This document shows, in pieces, positions 6,747 through 8,795 of a stretch of 8,795 bases of DNA. The stretch lies in NCBI GenBank assembly GCA_007135895.1, contig SLHZ01000206.1, forward strand, positions 1 to 8,795, given 5' to 3'. The position numbers and the translations under genes were made by a program. The DNA is from Balneolales bacterium (GTDB lineage: Bacteria; Bacteroidota; Rhodothermia; Balneolales; Natronogracilivirgulaceae). The notes below the pieces were generated by a model, which worked only from the letters and a program-made list of their open reading frames with translations, ran no database searches and was not told where the DNA came from. Position 1 is the stretch's first letter; each line of letters starts with the position of its first letter.

Positions 6747-6838
6747 CGGGCATGGAATCCTTGATAATGCAATTACACTGTAACCCTTGCCTTTGATTTG
6801 GTGTTTGTTTTCATGAACTTGTTTCCGGAGCTTAACTC
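6747..6838. promoter_or_regulatory. Leader of the epimerase-like gene with Shine-Dalgarno GGAG
   Basis: GGAG at 6827-6830 lies 8 nt before the ATG at 6839, the only clear Shine-Dalgarno in the window, and it supports that start. A TTGATA (6761-6766) has no -10 partner at normal spacing, so I do not call a promoter. The gene may be read through from the fusion gene across the 18-bp array. Confidence 0.5.
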
Positions 6839-7780
6839 ATGTCTGTTACGAAAAAAAAACACCTGTTTGTACTGGGAGGTTCAGGCTTTATCGGTCGCGC
6901 TGTCATTTCGTTGCTGCGTAGCCGTGGTCATCGTGTAAGTGTCCTGGTTCGCCGTTTCGCTGTTCCAGGGGGGATGGAGGAGCTGAAGGGTGATATCCGG
7001 ACGTTTGACTGGCGCATGCTGGAAAAAGACCTCCCCGATGCTATCATTCATCTGGCTCGGATTCCCGGCCGGCGCAAACTTGCGAGATGGATTGCCGGAC
7101 ATCAGGGACGCAGGGCTTCCAACCGGCTGCTTCGTTGGCTTCGCACACTGGATGATCCGCCCCATCTCATTTTTACCTCCGGAACACTTGTGTACGGCGA
7201 TTGTGGGAAGACGACCGTGGATGAAACGGGCCCGCTGAGGCCCATCGCTTTTCAACGGGATTATATCAGGGCGGAATACCCCATACTTGATGTCATGGGA
7301 AAGTCCCTACCGGTGTCGGTAGTGCGTCCGCCCTGGGTTATCGGAGGAGGTTCCTGGTTTCGCCAATTCTATTTTGACCATGCCGCAAGAGATGGAACGG
7401 TTATGCAATTCGGAAATGGTGATAACCTGATGAGCCTGATCCATCTGGATGATTGCGCGGCACAAATTGGAGAGATTGCAACACTTGGAGAGCCCGGCCG
7501 CATCTATAACCTCTGCGCTTGTGCACCCATAACGCAACGTCAGTTCGTAGAAGAGGTGGCAGGACGCCTGAACGCCGGCATCCGGGTTCTGTCCATTAAT
7601 GAAATGCGCCGGAAATATGGCCGGACCGTACTCGAGGCACTCACTTTTTCTCTGGGTGTTGCATCGCGAGAACCGCTGATCCGGGATTTTTCAAACCGCT
7701 GGTCTGATGCCAATACGGCCATCAGAGCGGCCATTTCGGATTGCAGGGACAATCCCGCTTACAATTTTGGGAGCTATTAA
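6839..7780 (+). CDS. Extended SDR, NAD-dependent epimerase/dehydratase family, atypical active site
   Basis: 313 residues. The N-terminal Rossmann fold has the nucleotide-binding GGSGFIG (13-19). GDI (51-53) and IIHLA (69-73) follow as in sugar-nucleotide epimerases. HLIFTSGTLVYGD (109-121) matches the catalytic Ser/Thr strand and VVRPPWVIGGG (161-171) the substrate-domain entry. SLIHLDDCA (199-207) is the usual I-H-V-x-D-h-A motif. The expected Y-x3-K reads Y142-I-R-A-E146, so the catalytic Lys position appears to hold Glu. The family acts on NDP-sugars or related substrates with NAD(P) in the cytoplasm. With the altered motif it may be a weak enzyme, a binding protein, or use a shifted residue. 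It lies 214 bp after the glycosyltransferase fusion in the same direction, which fits a glycan pathway. Its 3' end is 13 bp from the convergent methyltransferase. Confidence 0.82.
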   Translation: MSVTKKKHLFVLGGSGFIGRAVISLLRSRGHRVSVLVRRFAVPGGMEELKGDIRTFDWRMLEKDLPDAIIHLARIPGRRKLARWIAGHQGRRASNRLLRWLRTLDDPPHLIFTSGTLVYGDCGKTTVDETGPLRPIAFQRDYIRAEYPILDVMGKSLPVSVVRPPWVIGGGSWFRQFYFDHAARDGTVMQFGNGDNLMSLIHLDDCAAQIGEIATLGEPGRIYNLCACAPITQRQFVEEVAGRLNAGIRVLSINEMRRKYGRTVLEALTFSLGVASREPLIRDFSNRWSDANTAIRAAISDCRDNPAYNFGSY

Positions 7781-7789
7781 AGCCGGCTT
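7780..7789. other. 10-bp perfect palindrome between convergent genes
   Basis: AAGCCGGCTT overlaps the last base of the epimerase stop and fills most of the 13-bp spacer before the methyltransferase stop. It has no loop and no T-run, so it is a poor intrinsic terminator; it could be chance. Confidence 0.3.
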
Positions 7790-7793
7790 CGAT

Positions 7794-8618
7794 TCAAGTA
7801 CGCGTCTTTACACGCATGTCATAAAGGCTGTATTCGCCCATATTCCAGAACGGGGTACGAGAAAGGAAGCGATCCAGGTTCCAGAGCCATTCCGCTTTAC
7901 TTCCAAGTCCGGATAGCAGATGAGAGCGGTACCAGACCGAATAGAAAAGGCTGAAGCCCTGTTTTCCTACTATATCAAAGTCGGGGGAGAAGGCTCTGCG
8001 GACATCACCCGCCGAACAGGGGCGGCTTGGTATTTCCTTGAAGTCGGAGTAGCCCTTCCATCGGTTTGTAATCCTTTCAAACGCTTTTCCAAACCGGCCC
8101 TTTACCAGCCAGAGCGGTATTTCGGTCAGATAGAAACGGTTTACAAATGTCAACACAAGGCGGGCGTCCGGTGTACAAAAGCTCCGTATGTGACGTGCTG
8201 CCTCCCGCAGATCGTAAACCGTATTAAGTCCGCCGAAATAGACAAATACAAGGTCGAATTCACGGTCAGGAAACAACTCGCGGACATCTTCGACAGTGCC
8301 GGCAGCGCAGTGCGTGTTGATTAAACGGCTATCGGCGCACCGCTTTCGTGCCAATTCGATCATGCGTGGCGATATGTCAATGGCATAAAACTGTCGGTCG
8401 GGGTATTTCGAAGCGAAATATTCCACGTCAAATCCCGGACCACAACCGATTTCCAGTGCGCACTCAAACGGAATCTCTTCTGTAATCTTCCTGAACGCAT
8501 TTCTGATGCGTTGTAAGACAGGGTTTTCCTCATAACGCTGTTCAAAATCACGCGCGTCTTCATCGTAATATGAGGCCACTTTCTGATAGTATTTCTTTTG
8601 CCGGTGATGGGGGGACAT
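7794..8618 (-). CDS. Class I SAM-dependent methyltransferase
   Basis: 274 residues, starting at the ATG at 8618 and ending with TGA at 7796-7794. The N-terminal helix region (YYQKVASYYDEDARDFEQRY) is the common cap before the fold. Motif I is ALEIGCGPGFDVEYFA (54-69), binding S-adenosylmethionine. Motif II carries the acidic ribose-binding Asp81 in YAIDISPRMIELA. Motif IV-like FDLVFVYFGGLNTV (121-134) and the later DARLVLTFVNRFYLTEIPLWL strand follow. The C-terminal third (RWKGYSDFKEIPSRPCSAGDVRRAFSPDFDIV) matches the pattern of uncharacterised Methyltransf_11/25-type proteins. The methyl acceptor cannot be read from the sequence; a small molecule, lipid or sugar intermediate is likelier than nucleic acid because no target-recognition domain is present. 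It converges with the epimerase-like gene, so it is not in the same operon. No Shine-Dalgarno sequence precedes it. A 39-bp tandem array lies about 40 bp upstream of its start. Confidence 0.88.
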   Translation of the reverse strand: MSPHHRQKKYYQKVASYYDEDARDFEQRYEENPVLQRIRNAFRKITEEIPFECALEIGCGPGFDVEYFASKYPDRQFYAIDISPRMIELARKRCADSRLINTHCAAGTVEDVRELFPDREFDLVFVYFGGLNTVYDLREAARHIRSFCTPDARLVLTFVNRFYLTEIPLWLVKGRFGKAFERITNRWKGYSDFKEIPSRPCSAGDVRRAFSPDFDIVGKQGFSLFYSVWYRSHLLSGLGSKAEWLWNLDRFLSRTPFWNMGEYSLYDMRVKTRT

Positions 8619-8658
8619 AGGGTCGGAGTCAGCTTCGTTCCCAAATCGTTGATCCAGA

Positions 8659-8775
8659 GGGTAGCATTCAAATCGGTTGAAGCTGTTATGTTTGATAGGG
8701 TAGCATTTGAACCGGTTGAAGCTGTTATGTTTGATAGGGTAGCATTCGAATCGGCTGAAGCTGTTTTGTTTGATA
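8659..8775. repeat. 39-bp x 3 tandem array upstream of the methyltransferase gene
   Basis: Three units of exactly 39 bp: 8659-8697, 8698-8736 and 8737-8775, each beginning GGGTAGCATT and ending TTTGATA. Units differ at only a few positions. Each holds a stem-loop: in unit 1, AGC, a bulged A, TTCAA (8667-8671), a 5-nt loop, TTGAA (8677-8681), GCT. Unit 2 keeps it with two wobble pairs; unit 3 keeps most of it. In the plus frame the unit also reads as a 13-residue peptide repeat (RVAFKSVEAVMFD, RVAFEPVEAVMFD, RVAFESAEAVLFD) ending at a stop at 8784-8786. The only ATG for that frame (8598) lies antisense inside the methyltransferase gene, so I treat it as non-coding. Relative to the methyltransferase it is an upstream or leader element. 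Confidence 0.9.
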
Positions 8776-8795
8776 TAAACTTATGATATTGTTGC

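Noticed and set aside
6412..6753. Minus-strand frame giving repeated FLSAYP / FLSGYW hexapeptides
   Set aside because: It is the reverse complement of the 18-bp array; all three minus frames are open because the unit is a multiple of 3 and lacks minus-strand stops. It then runs antisense into the fusion gene, and the paired-stem pattern explains the array better.
7780..7789. Intrinsic terminator at AAGCCGGCTT
   Set aside because: The palindrome has no loop and no following T-run on either strand.

Overview
The window looks like ordinary chromosomal DNA from a Gram-negative bacterium of the Bacteroidota/Balneolota/Rhodothermota assemblage. This is an inference from several traits. A YceI-like protein sits beside a DUF5777-type beta-barrel protein, a pairing I recall from that assemblage. 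There is a bacterial serpin with a lipoprotein signal. Most start codons have no Shine-Dalgarno sequence; the epimerase is the only clear exception. One upstream region carries a TAnnTTTG-type element. No tRNA, rRNA, phage or transposase gene is visible.

Layout. Positions 3-554 (+) hold a YceI-like gene that enters from the left edge. It is followed at 709-1617 (+) by a predicted outer-membrane barrel protein. Two minus-strand genes come next: an orphan family-3 solute-binding protein (1790-2707) and, upstream of it, a serpin lipoprotein (2902-4164). A 450-bp gene-free divergent region (4165-4614) separates these from a surface-polysaccharide-like block. That block has a 669-residue fusion of a GT4 glycosyltransferase with a winged-helix/nucleotidyltransferase module (4615-6624, +), an extended SDR sugar-epimerase-like protein (6839-7780, +), and a convergent SAM-dependent methyltransferase (7794-8618, -).

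The most unusual signal is between the genes. Four spacers each carry a different short tandem-repeat array: about 13 bp x 10 (1618-1745), 16 bp x 5 (2725-2804), 18 bp x 7 (6621-6746) and 39 bp x 3 (8659-8775). In three of them the unit length is exact while bases vary. The 16-bp and 18-bp arrays largely alternate two unit subtypes. In the 18-bp array the alternating subtypes are complementary and give three evenly spaced stem-loops, two identical in their stems and the third with changes that keep pairing. The 39-bp units and parts of the 13-bp array also fold into stem-loops. The arrays sit at gene ends or in leaders, and the 18-bp array supplies the stop codon of the fusion gene. This resembles BIME-type palindromic arrays in style but not in sequence, and I do not recognise any of the four families.

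Working together: the glycosyltransferase fusion, epimerase and methyltransferase could take part in building or modifying an extracellular glycan. The YceI and barrel proteins are probably envelope proteins. The serpin would guard the cell surface against proteases. These roles are family-level inferences; no substrate can be read from the sequence.
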